Below, piece by piece: positions 35,776 through 43,584 of a DNA stretch of 50,209 nt (within the stretch, counting starts at the first letter, position 1; the number at the start of each line of letters is the position of its first letter). The translations under genes and the position numbers were made by a program. The notes below the pieces were generated by a model, which was given only the letters and a program-made list of their open reading frames with translations, had not been told where the DNA came from and ran no database searches. The DNA is from Pseudomonas donghuensis (lineage in GTDB: Bacteria; Pseudomonadota; Gammaproteobacteria; Pseudomonadales; Pseudomonadaceae): positions 55,746 through 105,954 of the forward strand of contig NZ_JH650768.1 of NCBI RefSeq assembly GCF_000259195.1, written 5' to 3'.

Positions 35776-37606
35776 GCCACTGCCGGGCAACGCCCTGAGC
35801 GATATCGAAATCGAAGAACTGCTGGCCAAAAAAGCCCTCGACCGCAGCATGTTCCAGCGCCTGCTGCCGTTGCTGCGGCCGGTGCGCAAGCAGATCGCCT
35901 GGGTGATTGGCCTGGAGCTGGTGCTGGTGTTCACCGTGTTCCTGCGCCCTTGGTTCGTCCGTGAACTGCTCGACCGCGGCCTGATCCACGACGGCAACCG
36001 CTGGCTGCTCGCCCAGCCACTGGTGCTATGGCTGGGGTTGGGGCTTACGGCCAGTTGGCTGGGGCGTTTTCTACTTGCCGGGGTGTCGCAGTACATTGCC
36101 GGCAGCGCCGCCATCGGCGTGCTCAACCAGTTGCGGGTGCGGGTGTTTGCCCATGTCCAGGCCTTGAGCGTCGGCTACTTCGATCGCACCCGCGCCGGGC
36201 GCATCATTTCCCGCGCCGACCGCGACGTCGATGCCCTGGAGCCGCTGCTGATCCAGGGCCCGCCGGAGCTGCTCGGCGCCCTGCTGCGCTGTAGCCTGGC
36301 GGCCGTGATGCTGTGGCTGATCGAACCGCTGTTCTTCTTCAGCCTGATCGGTAGCGTGCCCTTGCTGCTGGCGGCGACCTGGGCCTTCAAGCGCATCGCC
36401 CAGCGCAACTGGGCCAAGGTCGCCGAACAGCGCAGCCGCTTTACCGCGCACCTGGTCGAGAGCGTCAGCGGCGTTCGCCTGTTGCAGCAGACCGGCCAGC
36501 AAGCGCCGAACCTGGCGCGCTACCAGCAGTTGCTGCACGCCTTCAACAACGCGCTGATCGTCGGCAGTTTGCGCTCGGGCTGGTTCGCGCCCTTTACCGC
36601 CCTGCTCACCGCCGCCGGCATGGCGGTGCTGGTGCTGGTCGGCGGCTACAGCCTGGCCGCGGGCACCGTCACAGTCGGCCAGGTGGGCGAGAGCCTGTTC
36701 TACGTGATGCTGTTCCTCGGGCCATTGCAAGAGCTGACCGACCTGTTCGAACGCTACGCGACCGGTTCCGCCTCGGCCCAACGGATCTTCCTGTTGCTCG
36801 ACACGGCGCCGCAGATCCTCGACCCGCTTACCCCGGTTGACCTGCCCCGGGCCCGTGGCGAGGTGCATTTTCAACAGGTGCAGTTTGCCTACCTGCCACA
36901 GCCGGCCCGGCCGGTGATCGACGGCCTGGACCTGCGCATTCATGCCGGTGAAGTGCTGGCGATCGTCGGCCCGTCCGGGCATGGCAAAAGTACCCTGGTG
37001 CAGTTGCTCACGCGCTTCTACGAAGTCGACCGGGGCGCAGTGACCCTCGATGGCGTCGATATCCGCCAGCTCAGCCAGCAACAGTTGCGCCGCCATGTGG
37101 GTGTGGTGCTGCAGGACAACGTACTGTTCAACGGCAGCATTCTCGACAACCTGCGCCTGGCCGCACCGGATGCCGAGGATCAAACCCTGATTGCTGCGGT
37201 GCGCGAGCTGGGTGCCGACGAGGTGCTGGAGCGCCTGCCCCATCGCTACGACACCCAGGTCGGGCCGCTGGGCAGCCACCTGAGCCAGGGCCAGCGCCAG
37301 CTGGTGTGCCTGGTGCGGGCGTACCTGGCCGACCCGGCGGTGCTGGTGCTGGACGAGGCCACCTCGGCGGTCGACGTGCACACCGAGCGGCGCATCCAGC
37401 GGGCACTGCGGCGGCTGTGCGAGGGGCGCACGGCGATCATCATCGCCCACCGCCTGGCGACCATCCGCGATGCCGACCGGATCGTGCTGATTCGCGAGGG
37501 CAGGCTGGTGGAGCAAGGGCCGCATCAGCAGTTGTTGGCCAGGAGTGGCGAATATGCGGCGTTGTACCGGCGCTATCAGCATGGTGCTGAACTGCAAGCT
37601 AGTTGA
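35768..37606 (+). CDS. Heterodimeric ABC exporter, catalytically competent subunit
   Basis: A 612-residue half-transporter with a membrane domain (about 35-345) and an ATPase domain. Walker A is VGPSGHGKST with Lys407, the signature is the altered LSQGQ (505-509), and Walker B VLDEATSAVD keeps the catalytic Glu530. Together with the partner's Asp514, the altered signature here would line the same degenerate ATP site, while the intact site uses this subunit's glutamate and the partner's LSGGQ. This is the pattern known from asymmetric exporters such as TM287/288. The N-terminal extension (about 30 residues, charged) is cytoplasmic. Confidence 0.9.
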   Translation: MAKPLPGNALSDIEIEELLAKKALDRSMFQRLLPLLRPVRKQIAWVIGLELVLVFTVFLRPWFVRELLDRGLIHDGNRWLLAQPLVLWLGLGLTASWLGRFLLAGVSQYIAGSAAIGVLNQLRVRVFAHVQALSVGYFDRTRAGRIISRADRDVDALEPLLIQGPPELLGALLRCSLAAVMLWLIEPLFFFSLIGSVPLLLAATWAFKRIAQRNWAKVAEQRSRFTAHLVESVSGVRLLQQTGQQAPNLARYQQLLHAFNNALIVGSLRSGWFAPFTALLTAAGMAVLVLVGGYSLAAGTVTVGQVGESLFYVMLFLGPLQELTDLFERYATGSASAQRIFLLLDTAPQILDPLTPVDLPRARGEVHFQQVQFAYLPQPARPVIDGLDLRIHAGEVLAIVGPSGHGKSTLVQLLTRFYEVDRGAVTLDGVDIRQLSQQQLRRHVGVVLQDNVLFNGSILDNLRLAAPDAEDQTLIAAVRELGADEVLERLPHRYDTQVGPLGSHLSQGQRQLVCLVRAYLADPAVLVLDEATSAVDVHTERRIQRALRRLCEGRTAIIIAHRLATIRDADRIVLIREGRLVEQGPHQQLLARSGEYAALYRRYQHGAELQAS

Positions 37607-37614
37607 GGGCCTTT

Positions 37615-37666
37615 TCGCGGGGCAAGCCCGCTCCCACAGCCTGTGGGAGCGGGCTTGCCAGCGATG
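37615..37666. repeat. REP inverted pair
   Basis: A REP arm at 37615-37639 (CGCGGGGCAAGCCCGCTCCC) and an inverted copy at 37641-37666 are almost contiguous. They sit directly after the exporter gene and may act as a transcript-stabilising or terminating hairpin between two units of the rightward arm. Confidence 0.85.
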
Positions 37667-37703
37667 CTGTTGTGCTGCAACCGCCGCAGCCACTGCTGAC
37701 CCG

Positions 37704-37718
37704 CTGCTGCCCTGGCAA
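37704..37718. promoter_or_regulatory. Degenerate copy of the TTGCTG-N3-CAGCAA element
   Basis: CTGCTGCCCTGGCAA matches the palindrome at 9 of its 12 fixed positions and lies about 77 bases upstream of the predicted sigma-54 start site. It is a weak match, listed because of the positional agreement with the other two promoter regions. Confidence 0.35.
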
Positions 37719-37761
37719 CACCCCTGCCCTCAACCCCCTGTAATTCCGGGCCCGCGCGGCG

Positions 37762-37777
37762 TGGCATGGGCGTTGCA
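37762..37777 (+). promoter_or_regulatory. Sigma-54 promoter of the second monooxygenase gene
   Basis: TGGCATGGGCGTTGCA is an essentially perfect -24/-12 promoter (TGGCAY-N5-TTGCW). The start site would be near 37788, about 20 bases before the ATG at 37809. Confidence 0.85.
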
Positions 37778-37808
37778 CCAGTGTCCTCACATTCACCGAG
37801 GAACAGCC

Positions 37809-38963
37809 ATGAGCACCGAATTCTTCTGGCGTCTGCCCCTGGGCACCGACGGCCCGCAACTGAGCACCGACAAGCACAACCGCGGCAGCTTCAGCCACAC
37901 GCCCGGGCATATCGCCCCCGGCCTGCTGCAGGACGGCAGCGCCGACGGTTTCACCTACATCGACTACATCGCCCAGGTGGCCAAGGCCGCGGAACTTGCA
38001 GGCTTCGAAGGCGCGCTGTTGCCCACCGGCCCCGAGCCGTGGATCGCCGCCGCGGCCCTGGCCCGGGAAACCCGCCGGCTGCGCTTTCTGATCGCCTTCC
38101 AGGCCACCTGGACCCTGCCCGCCTACGCCGCCCAGCAGGCGGCGATCCTCCAGCACCTGAGCCACGGGCGCCTGGACTGGAACATCATCACCGGCGGCAA
38201 CCCGGCCAGCCAGCGCGCCCAGGGTGACTTTCTCGACCACGACCAACGCTATAAGCGTACCGGCGAGTTCCTCGACATCATCCAGGGTTTGTGGAGCAAC
38301 GAGCGCTTCTCTTACGACGGCGACATCTACCGCCTGGAAAACGGCGCACTGCCGCCGCACCTGGGTAACGAACGCAAGCCAGGGGTGTACTTCTCCGGCT
38401 TCTCCGAGCCGGCACTAGAAGTCGCCGCCCGCCACGCCGACGTGTACCTGAACTGGGCCGAGCCGGTTGAGCAGCTCAAGCCGCACATCGAGCGGGTACG
38501 TGAGCTTGCCGACAAGCAAGGGCGCACGGTGCGCTTCGGTCTGCGGGTCGACCTGTTCGCGCGTGAAACCGAAGAAGCCGCCTGGCGCGACCTGCGCCGT
38601 CAGTTCGACAAGCTCGGAGGCAAGCCCAGCGCCGTCTCCACGGCCTTCACCAGCGCCAGCGACTCGGTCGGCGGTGCACGGCAAACCGCCTATCACCAGA
38701 ACATCCAGCGCTTCGACGACCTGATCATCGGTCCCAACCTCTGGGCCGGATTCGCCAAGGCCAAGCCTGGGCCGACCGTGGGCCTGGTGGGCAGCCACGA
38801 GCACATTGCCGAGCGCCTGGCCGAGTACCGCGACGCCGGCTTTTCGACCTTCATCCTGGCCGGCAACCCGCACCTGGAAGAAGCCCTGCGCATCGGCCAA
38901 GAGGTGCTGCCGCTGGTGCGTCAGGCGCCGCCCGCCGCCCTGCCCCTGACCGCTACTGCCTGA
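37809..38963 (+). CDS. LLM flavin-dependent monooxygenase, SsuD/SfnG-like
   Basis: A 384-residue TIM-barrel FMNH2 monooxygenase, a distant paralogue of the one at 29456-30631. Features are LSHGRLDWNIITGGN, DHDQRYKRTGEFLDIIQGLW (similar to sulfone monooxygenase SfnG) and GPNLWAGFAKAKPGPTVGLVGS (as in SsuD). GAGGAA precedes the start. It opens a three-gene unit with two DszB-like genes 12 and 30 bases apart. A monooxygenase followed by a desulfinase recalls the DszA-DszB order, in which a sulfone is opened to a sulfinate and sulfite is then released. The specific substrate is unknown. Confidence 0.9.
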   Translation: MSTEFFWRLPLGTDGPQLSTDKHNRGSFSHTPGHIAPGLLQDGSADGFTYIDYIAQVAKAAELAGFEGALLPTGPEPWIAAAALARETRRLRFLIAFQATWTLPAYAAQQAAILQHLSHGRLDWNIITGGNPASQRAQGDFLDHDQRYKRTGEFLDIIQGLWSNERFSYDGDIYRLENGALPPHLGNERKPGVYFSGFSEPALEVAARHADVYLNWAEPVEQLKPHIERVRELADKQGRTVRFGLRVDLFARETEEAAWRDLRRQFDKLGGKPSAVSTAFTSASDSVGGARQTAYHQNIQRFDDLIIGPNLWAGFAKAKPGPTVGLVGSHEHIAERLAEYRDAGFSTFILAGNPHLEEALRIGQEVLPLVRQAPPAALPLTATA

Positions 38964-38975
38964 CCGGAGCCTGAC

Positions 38976-40016
38976 ATGAGCACACCCCTCGATACCCTCT
39001 GGTACACCCGCTGCCCGGTGCCCACGGGGCTGGGCATCGCCGTGCAGCAAGGCTGGTTACAGGACAGCCTGCGCAGCCTCGGCACCCAGGTGCAGTCGAT
39101 CCGCGAGGCCGACGATGCTGCTGTGCGCGAGTCGCACTTCGATCACAGCCTGCGCCATTCGGTGCGCCATGGCGGCAGCATCCCGGCGATCTGGGCCCGC
39201 GCCCAAGGCCGTGCCACGCGCCTGATCGGGCTGTCCTGGGCCGATGAAGCGCAGTTGATCCTGACCCGCGCCGACAGCGGCATTCACAGCATCCAGCAGC
39301 TGGCTGGCAAGCGTTTCGGCTTGCCCGACCGCGCCCGCGCGCAGATCGACTTCACCCGCGCCCAGGCCCTGCGCGGGCTGGAAAACGCGCTGAAACTCGA
39401 AGGCTTGCAGGTCGGCGACTTGCAGCTGGTCAACTTCCGCTACGACAGCGGTTTCAGTGACAGCCCGGTGCGCGTTGTTGCCGGCAGCAGCGTGACCAGC
39501 AGTGAAGAAGCGCGCAATCTGGAATTGATCGGCCTGCTGCGCGGTGACGTCGATGCGATCTTTCTCAAGGGCGCCAGCGCCGTGCAGCAGGCCCATGATT
39601 TCGGTCTGCGCACATTACTGGACATCGGCGCCCACCCCGACCCGCTGATGCGCAGCAACAACGGCACGCCGCGCACCCTGACGGTCGACCAGGCGCTGCT
39701 CGACCAGCACCTGCCCGTCGCCACCCGGGTGCTCGACAGCGTGCTGCGCGCCGAAGCCTGGGCTCACCAGCACCCGGAGCAGACCCGCCGCTACCTGGCC
39801 CTGGAAACCAACAGCAGCGAGTACTGGGTCAGCCGCGCCTACGGCGAAGACGCCCACAAGCGCCTGCACACCGCCCTCGACGAACAGGCCATCGCCGCCC
39901 TGCAGGACTTCATTGCCTTCCTGCAGCGCTGGCGCTTTATCCGCACGGCGTTCGATGTGCGCCAATGGATCGACCGCCGCCCCATGGATGGGCTGCAGAC
40001 CACACTGGCCGGCTAA
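38976..40016 (+). CDS. DszB-like desulfinase homologue (Cys present)
   Basis: A 346-residue protein beginning MSTPLDTLWYTRCPVPTGLG, with no signal peptide, so it is cytoplasmic and not a transporter binding protein. The DszB triad is in place: Cys13 in TRCPVP, His54 and Arg64 in HFDHSLRHSVRHGGSIP, with the same His-Arg spacing of 10 as DszB. The body (WADEAQLILTRADSG, AGKRFGLPD) has the two-lobe binding-protein fold. GGAG lies upstream. It is a tandem paralogue of the next gene. Confidence 0.8.
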   Translation: MSTPLDTLWYTRCPVPTGLGIAVQQGWLQDSLRSLGTQVQSIREADDAAVRESHFDHSLRHSVRHGGSIPAIWARAQGRATRLIGLSWADEAQLILTRADSGIHSIQQLAGKRFGLPDRARAQIDFTRAQALRGLENALKLEGLQVGDLQLVNFRYDSGFSDSPVRVVAGSSVTSSEEARNLELIGLLRGDVDAIFLKGASAVQQAHDFGLRTLLDIGAHPDPLMRSNNGTPRTLTVDQALLDQHLPVATRVLDSVLRAEAWAHQHPEQTRRYLALETNSSEYWVSRAYGEDAHKRLHTALDEQAIAALQDFIAFLQRWRFIRTAFDVRQWIDRRPMDGLQTTLAG

Positions 40017-40046
40017 CCGGCCACTCTACAAGGACTGGAACCCACG

Positions 40047-41105
40047 ATGAGTACACCCCTCGACACCCTCTGGTACACCCACAGCCCGGTGCCCACCGGC
40101 CTTGGCATCGCCGTGCAAAGCGGGCGCCTGGCCGAAGCCTTCCAGCCGCTGGGCACCTCGATACAGTCGCTGCGTGAATCCAGCGAGCGCGAAGTGCGCG
40201 AAGCCCATTACGACCATCACCTGCGCAACTCGGTGCGCCACGGCGGCAACATTCCGGCGATCTGGGCCTATGCCAGCGGCGTGCAGACCCGCGTGCTGGG
40301 CCTGAGCTGGGCCGATGAAGTGCAGTTGATCCTGACCACCGAAGACAGTGGCGTGCGCACGGTTCGCGACCTGAAGAACCGCCGCTTCGGCCTGCCGAAA
40401 TGGGCCAACGTGCAGATCGACTTCACCCGCGCCCAGGCCCTGCGCGGGCTGGAGAACGCGCTGAAACTCGAAGGCCTGAGCGTGGCCGATGTCGAGCTGG
40501 TCGACTACCCCTATGGCGGCACTCACAGTGATGAACAGGTCACCCATGTGCATGGCGCAGCGGTGACCCTGGGGGTGAACCGGGTCAGCCGGCGCAACAA
40601 CGAACTGATCGGCCTGCTGCGCGGGGATATCGATGCGATCTTCCTCAAGGGCGCCTCAGCGCTGCAACTGGCCCACGAGTTCGGCTTGCGGGTGGTGATC
40701 GACACCGGCTCCCACCCTGACCCGCTGATTCGTTCGAACAACGGTACGCCGCGCACCTTGACCGTGGATATCAACCTGCTGGAGCAGCACTTCGGTGCCT
40801 GCAAGCGCATCGTTGACGTGCTGCTGCGCACCGAGCAGTGGGCCTGGGCCAATGCCGATGAAACCCGGCGCTACCTGGCCCGTGAGCTGAACACCAGCGA
40901 GTATTGGGTGGCGGCGGCCTATGGCGAGGATGCCCATCGGCGCTTGCGCACCACGCTCGATAGCCGCTCGATCGAGGCGTTGCAGGATTTCACCGATTTT
41001 CTCCATCGCTGGGCCTTTATACCGCGGCGCTTCGATGTGCGTGAGTGGATTGATTTCAGGGTGCTGGAGGCGGTGATCGGCTCCACTTCGCGGGTCGCTA
41101 CCTGA
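40047..41105 (+). CDS. DszB-like protein with catalytic Cys replaced by Ser
   Basis: A 352-residue paralogue of the preceding protein, colinear with it over its length (MSTPLDTLWYTHSPVPTGLG). The catalytic cysteine is replaced: position 13 is Ser (AGC, one base from TGC), while His54 and Arg64 (HYDHHLRNSVRHGGNIP) remain. In DszB the Cys27-to-Ser change abolishes activity but keeps binding. The protein is full length and undamaged otherwise, so it is under selection for some role, such as binding or sensing substrate, partnering the active copy, or a different reaction. AAGGA precedes the start. Confidence 0.8.
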   Translation: MSTPLDTLWYTHSPVPTGLGIAVQSGRLAEAFQPLGTSIQSLRESSEREVREAHYDHHLRNSVRHGGNIPAIWAYASGVQTRVLGLSWADEVQLILTTEDSGVRTVRDLKNRRFGLPKWANVQIDFTRAQALRGLENALKLEGLSVADVELVDYPYGGTHSDEQVTHVHGAAVTLGVNRVSRRNNELIGLLRGDIDAIFLKGASALQLAHEFGLRVVIDTGSHPDPLIRSNNGTPRTLTVDINLLEQHFGACKRIVDVLLRTEQWAWANADETRRYLARELNTSEYWVAAAYGEDAHRRLRTTLDSRSIEALQDFTDFLHRWAFIPRRFDVREWIDFRVLEAVIGSTSRVAT

Positions 41106-41155
41106 TCGCGGGGCAAGCCCGCTCCCACCCTGTAGGAGCGGGCTTGCCCCGCGAT
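41105..41155. repeat. REP inverted pair
   Basis: Two REP arms (about 41105-41127 and 41131-41155), complementary around a short CCCTG loop, begin at the stop codon of the Ser-variant gene. They would form a stable hairpin separating it from the receptor genes. Confidence 0.85.
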
Positions 41156-41169
41156 TGCTGCCCCAGCAA
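41155..41169. promoter_or_regulatory. TTGCTG-CCC-CAGCAA palindrome, candidate enhancer site
   Basis: This perfect 6-bp inverted repeat with a 3-base spacer is the same element as at 32632-32646 and lies about 120 bases upstream of the predicted sigma-54 start site of the receptor gene. It adjoins a REP pair, so chance derivation from the REP tail must be kept in mind. Confidence 0.55.
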
Positions 41170-41255
41170 CAGGAATTCCACACCCCCTGCTGAATAGCTA
41201 ACAATCACTCCCCAAAAATCCATTAAACACCCTTAAATACAGTAACTTACAAACA

Positions 41256-41271
41256 TGGCACAAACCCTGCT
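41256..41271 (+). promoter_or_regulatory. Sigma-54 promoter of the receptor genes
   Basis: TGGCACAAACCCTGCT has GG and GC ten bases apart and a full TGGCAC -24 element. The start site would be near 41282, about 28 bases before the receptor ATG. Confidence 0.75.
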
Positions 41272-41309
41272 CTATCCCCTTCAACTGCACATCCGGGGAG
41301 ACCAGCAGC

Positions 41310-43547
41310 ATGCACACACTTAACCCAATCGCCACAGGCATCGGCCTGAGCATCCTGCTGGCCAGCCAGTCGCAACTGCTCAGGGCCGACGACAGCACCA
41401 CACCGGCCCTGAAGACCGTCACGGTCACCGCCCAGCACCGCGAAGAAACCCTGCAGGAAGTCCCTGTGGCGGTCACCGCCGTGCAAGGCAGCAGCATCAC
41501 CGCCGACGGCGTTCGGGCCATGGGCGACATCACCACGTTCATCCCCAACGCTTCAGCGAAGAACCCCGACGGCGACGGCCGCCCGCGCTGGTACATCCGC
41601 GGCCTGGGCACCGGCGACACTGGCGCTGCCACCGTCTACCCGGTGGGCATCTACGCCGACGACGTCTACCTCAATGCGCCGGTGGCCGGCGGCGGCCCGC
41701 TGTTCGACCTGGAACGCATCGAGATCCTGCGCGGCCCGCAAGGCACCCTGTACGGCAAGAACACCACCGCCGGTGCGGTGAACATCATCTCCAAGAAGCC
41801 GGGCTTCGAGACCGACGGCTTTGGCACGATCGGTTTTGGCAGCAAGAACGAGCGCATCCTCAGTGGTGCCATCGGTGGCGCGCTGGTCGATGAGCGCTTG
41901 GCCGCACGGGTGTCGCTGTACTCCGAAGAGCGCGATGGCTTCACCCACAACCTGAGCAACGACCAGACCTACGGCGACGTCAACAAGAAGGCGGTGCGCG
42001 TGCAGTTTCTGGCCAAGCTCAACCCCGACCTGGAAGCGCTGTGGAAGATCCACGGCCGCCAGTTCAAGGGCGATGGCAGCAGCGGTTCGCTAACGCTCGG
42101 CCGCTACTACAACGTCGGTTACCAGCGCCCGGAAGGCCGGCGCATCGAGCTGAACGTCGATGAAGATGCCAAGCTCGACCACAACGGCACCTCGCTGACC
42201 CTGAACTGGGACATCGGCGACTACACGCTGACCTCGATCAGCGCCTACGACTACATCCGCAACCAGCAGCTCAGCGACGCCGACTACACCCCCTATGAAG
42301 TCAACGGCGCCGCCGACAGCGACAACCGCTACGACCAGTATTCCCAGGAGTTTCGCCTGGCCTCGCCGCAGCAGGAAACCCTGCGCTGGATGCTCGGCGC
42401 CCACTACTTCCACGAAACCCTCGACAGCAGCGCCCTGCGCACCGTCACCCCGGGGCCGACGCCCAATGGTACGGGCTCCAACCAGACTGGCGGCGTGGTG
42501 GACTTTCGCGACCTGAGCTACACCCACAAGACCGACAGCTACGCGCTGTTCGGCAACCTGGCTTACGACGTCACCGACAACCTGACGGTGACCGGCGGCC
42601 TGCGCTGGACCACCGAGAAAAAGGACATCGACCTGGACCTGGTGCAACTGACCCGCGCCACCGCCAACGGCCCGCTGATCCCGCTGACCGCCAACGGCAG
42701 CAACGGCTCCCAGGAAGAAGCCAAGCGCTGGGATGCCTGGACCTACGACCTGACCCCCGAGTACCGCATCAATGACAACCTGCGGGTGTTCTTCCGCTAC
42801 GCCCATGGCTTTCGTTCCGGTGGGTTCAACACCGGGCTGTCGACCAGCCTCGCGCAGTTGACCACGGTCGATCCGGAAGAGCTGGACGCCTACGAGCTGG
42901 GGCTTAAATCCGAATGGCTCGACCATCGCCTGACGGTCAACGCCAACCTGTTCTACTACGACTACCAGGACATCCAGGTCAACCTGCTGACGGTCAACAA
43001 CGGCATCCTCACCACGGCGCTGACCAACGGTGCCAAGGGCAAGGTCAAGGGCGCCGAGCTCGAAATCGAGGGCCAGCCAACCGACGCCCTGCACCTGCGC
43101 GCGGCGCTGTCGTTCCTCGACACCGAATACACCGACTTCAAGAACACCAACCCCACCACCGGTGCTGTCACCGCCGACTACAGCGGCAACAGTTTCGTGC
43201 GTTCGCCGCGCTACGTGGTGTCGCTGGGTGGCGACTACACCATCCCGCTGGAAGTCGGCGGCAAGCTGGTGGCCGGTGCCGATGTCAGCTTCCGTGACCG
43301 CGAGTACTTCCTCGCCGATCGCCAGAGCAGCGCCGACCAGCCCCTCAACCAGCCGCACTACACCCTGGCCAATACCCGCCTGACCTGGTTCAGCCCGGAT
43401 GAAAAGCTCAGCGTCACCGGTTTCGTCAACAACCTCACCGACCGCCGCTACCAGGTCCACGGCCGCCCCAACGGCACCGCCGGCCAGTACGTGATCACCT
43501 ATGGCGACCCGCGCACCGTGGGCCTGAGTGTCACCAGCCGGTTCTGA
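41310..43547 (+). CDS. TonB-dependent outer-membrane receptor 1
   Basis: A 745-residue outer-membrane transporter without STN domain. Signal peptide to about residue 27 (IATGIGLSILLASQSQLLRA), TonB box region ALKTVTVTAQHREETL, plug (DLERIEILRGPQGTLYGKNTTAGAVNIISKKP) and barrel ending GLSVTSRF. Lack of a signalling domain and a sigma-54-type promoter set it apart from the iron receptor at the start of the window. Receptors in sulfur-starvation regulons are known to take up sulfate esters and sulfonates, so an organosulfur ligand is inferred. It is followed 37 bases later by a second receptor. Confidence 0.9.
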   Translation: MHTLNPIATGIGLSILLASQSQLLRADDSTTPALKTVTVTAQHREETLQEVPVAVTAVQGSSITADGVRAMGDITTFIPNASAKNPDGDGRPRWYIRGLGTGDTGAATVYPVGIYADDVYLNAPVAGGGPLFDLERIEILRGPQGTLYGKNTTAGAVNIISKKPGFETDGFGTIGFGSKNERILSGAIGGALVDERLAARVSLYSEERDGFTHNLSNDQTYGDVNKKAVRVQFLAKLNPDLEALWKIHGRQFKGDGSSGSLTLGRYYNVGYQRPEGRRIELNVDEDAKLDHNGTSLTLNWDIGDYTLTSISAYDYIRNQQLSDADYTPYEVNGAADSDNRYDQYSQEFRLASPQQETLRWMLGAHYFHETLDSSALRTVTPGPTPNGTGSNQTGGVVDFRDLSYTHKTDSYALFGNLAYDVTDNLTVTGGLRWTTEKKDIDLDLVQLTRATANGPLIPLTANGSNGSQEEAKRWDAWTYDLTPEYRINDNLRVFFRYAHGFRSGGFNTGLSTSLAQLTTVDPEELDAYELGLKSEWLDHRLTVNANLFYYDYQDIQVNLLTVNNGILTTALTNGAKGKVKGAELEIEGQPTDALHLRAALSFLDTEYTDFKNTNPTTGAVTADYSGNSFVRSPRYVVSLGGDYTIPLEVGGKLVAGADVSFRDREYFLADRQSSADQPLNQPHYTLANTRLTWFSPDEKLSVTGFVNNLTDRRYQVHGRPNGTAGQYVITYGDPRTVGLSVTSRF

Positions 43548-43584
43548 TCGCTGCACCTTTTGCGTCTTACAGGAGTCTGTTCCC

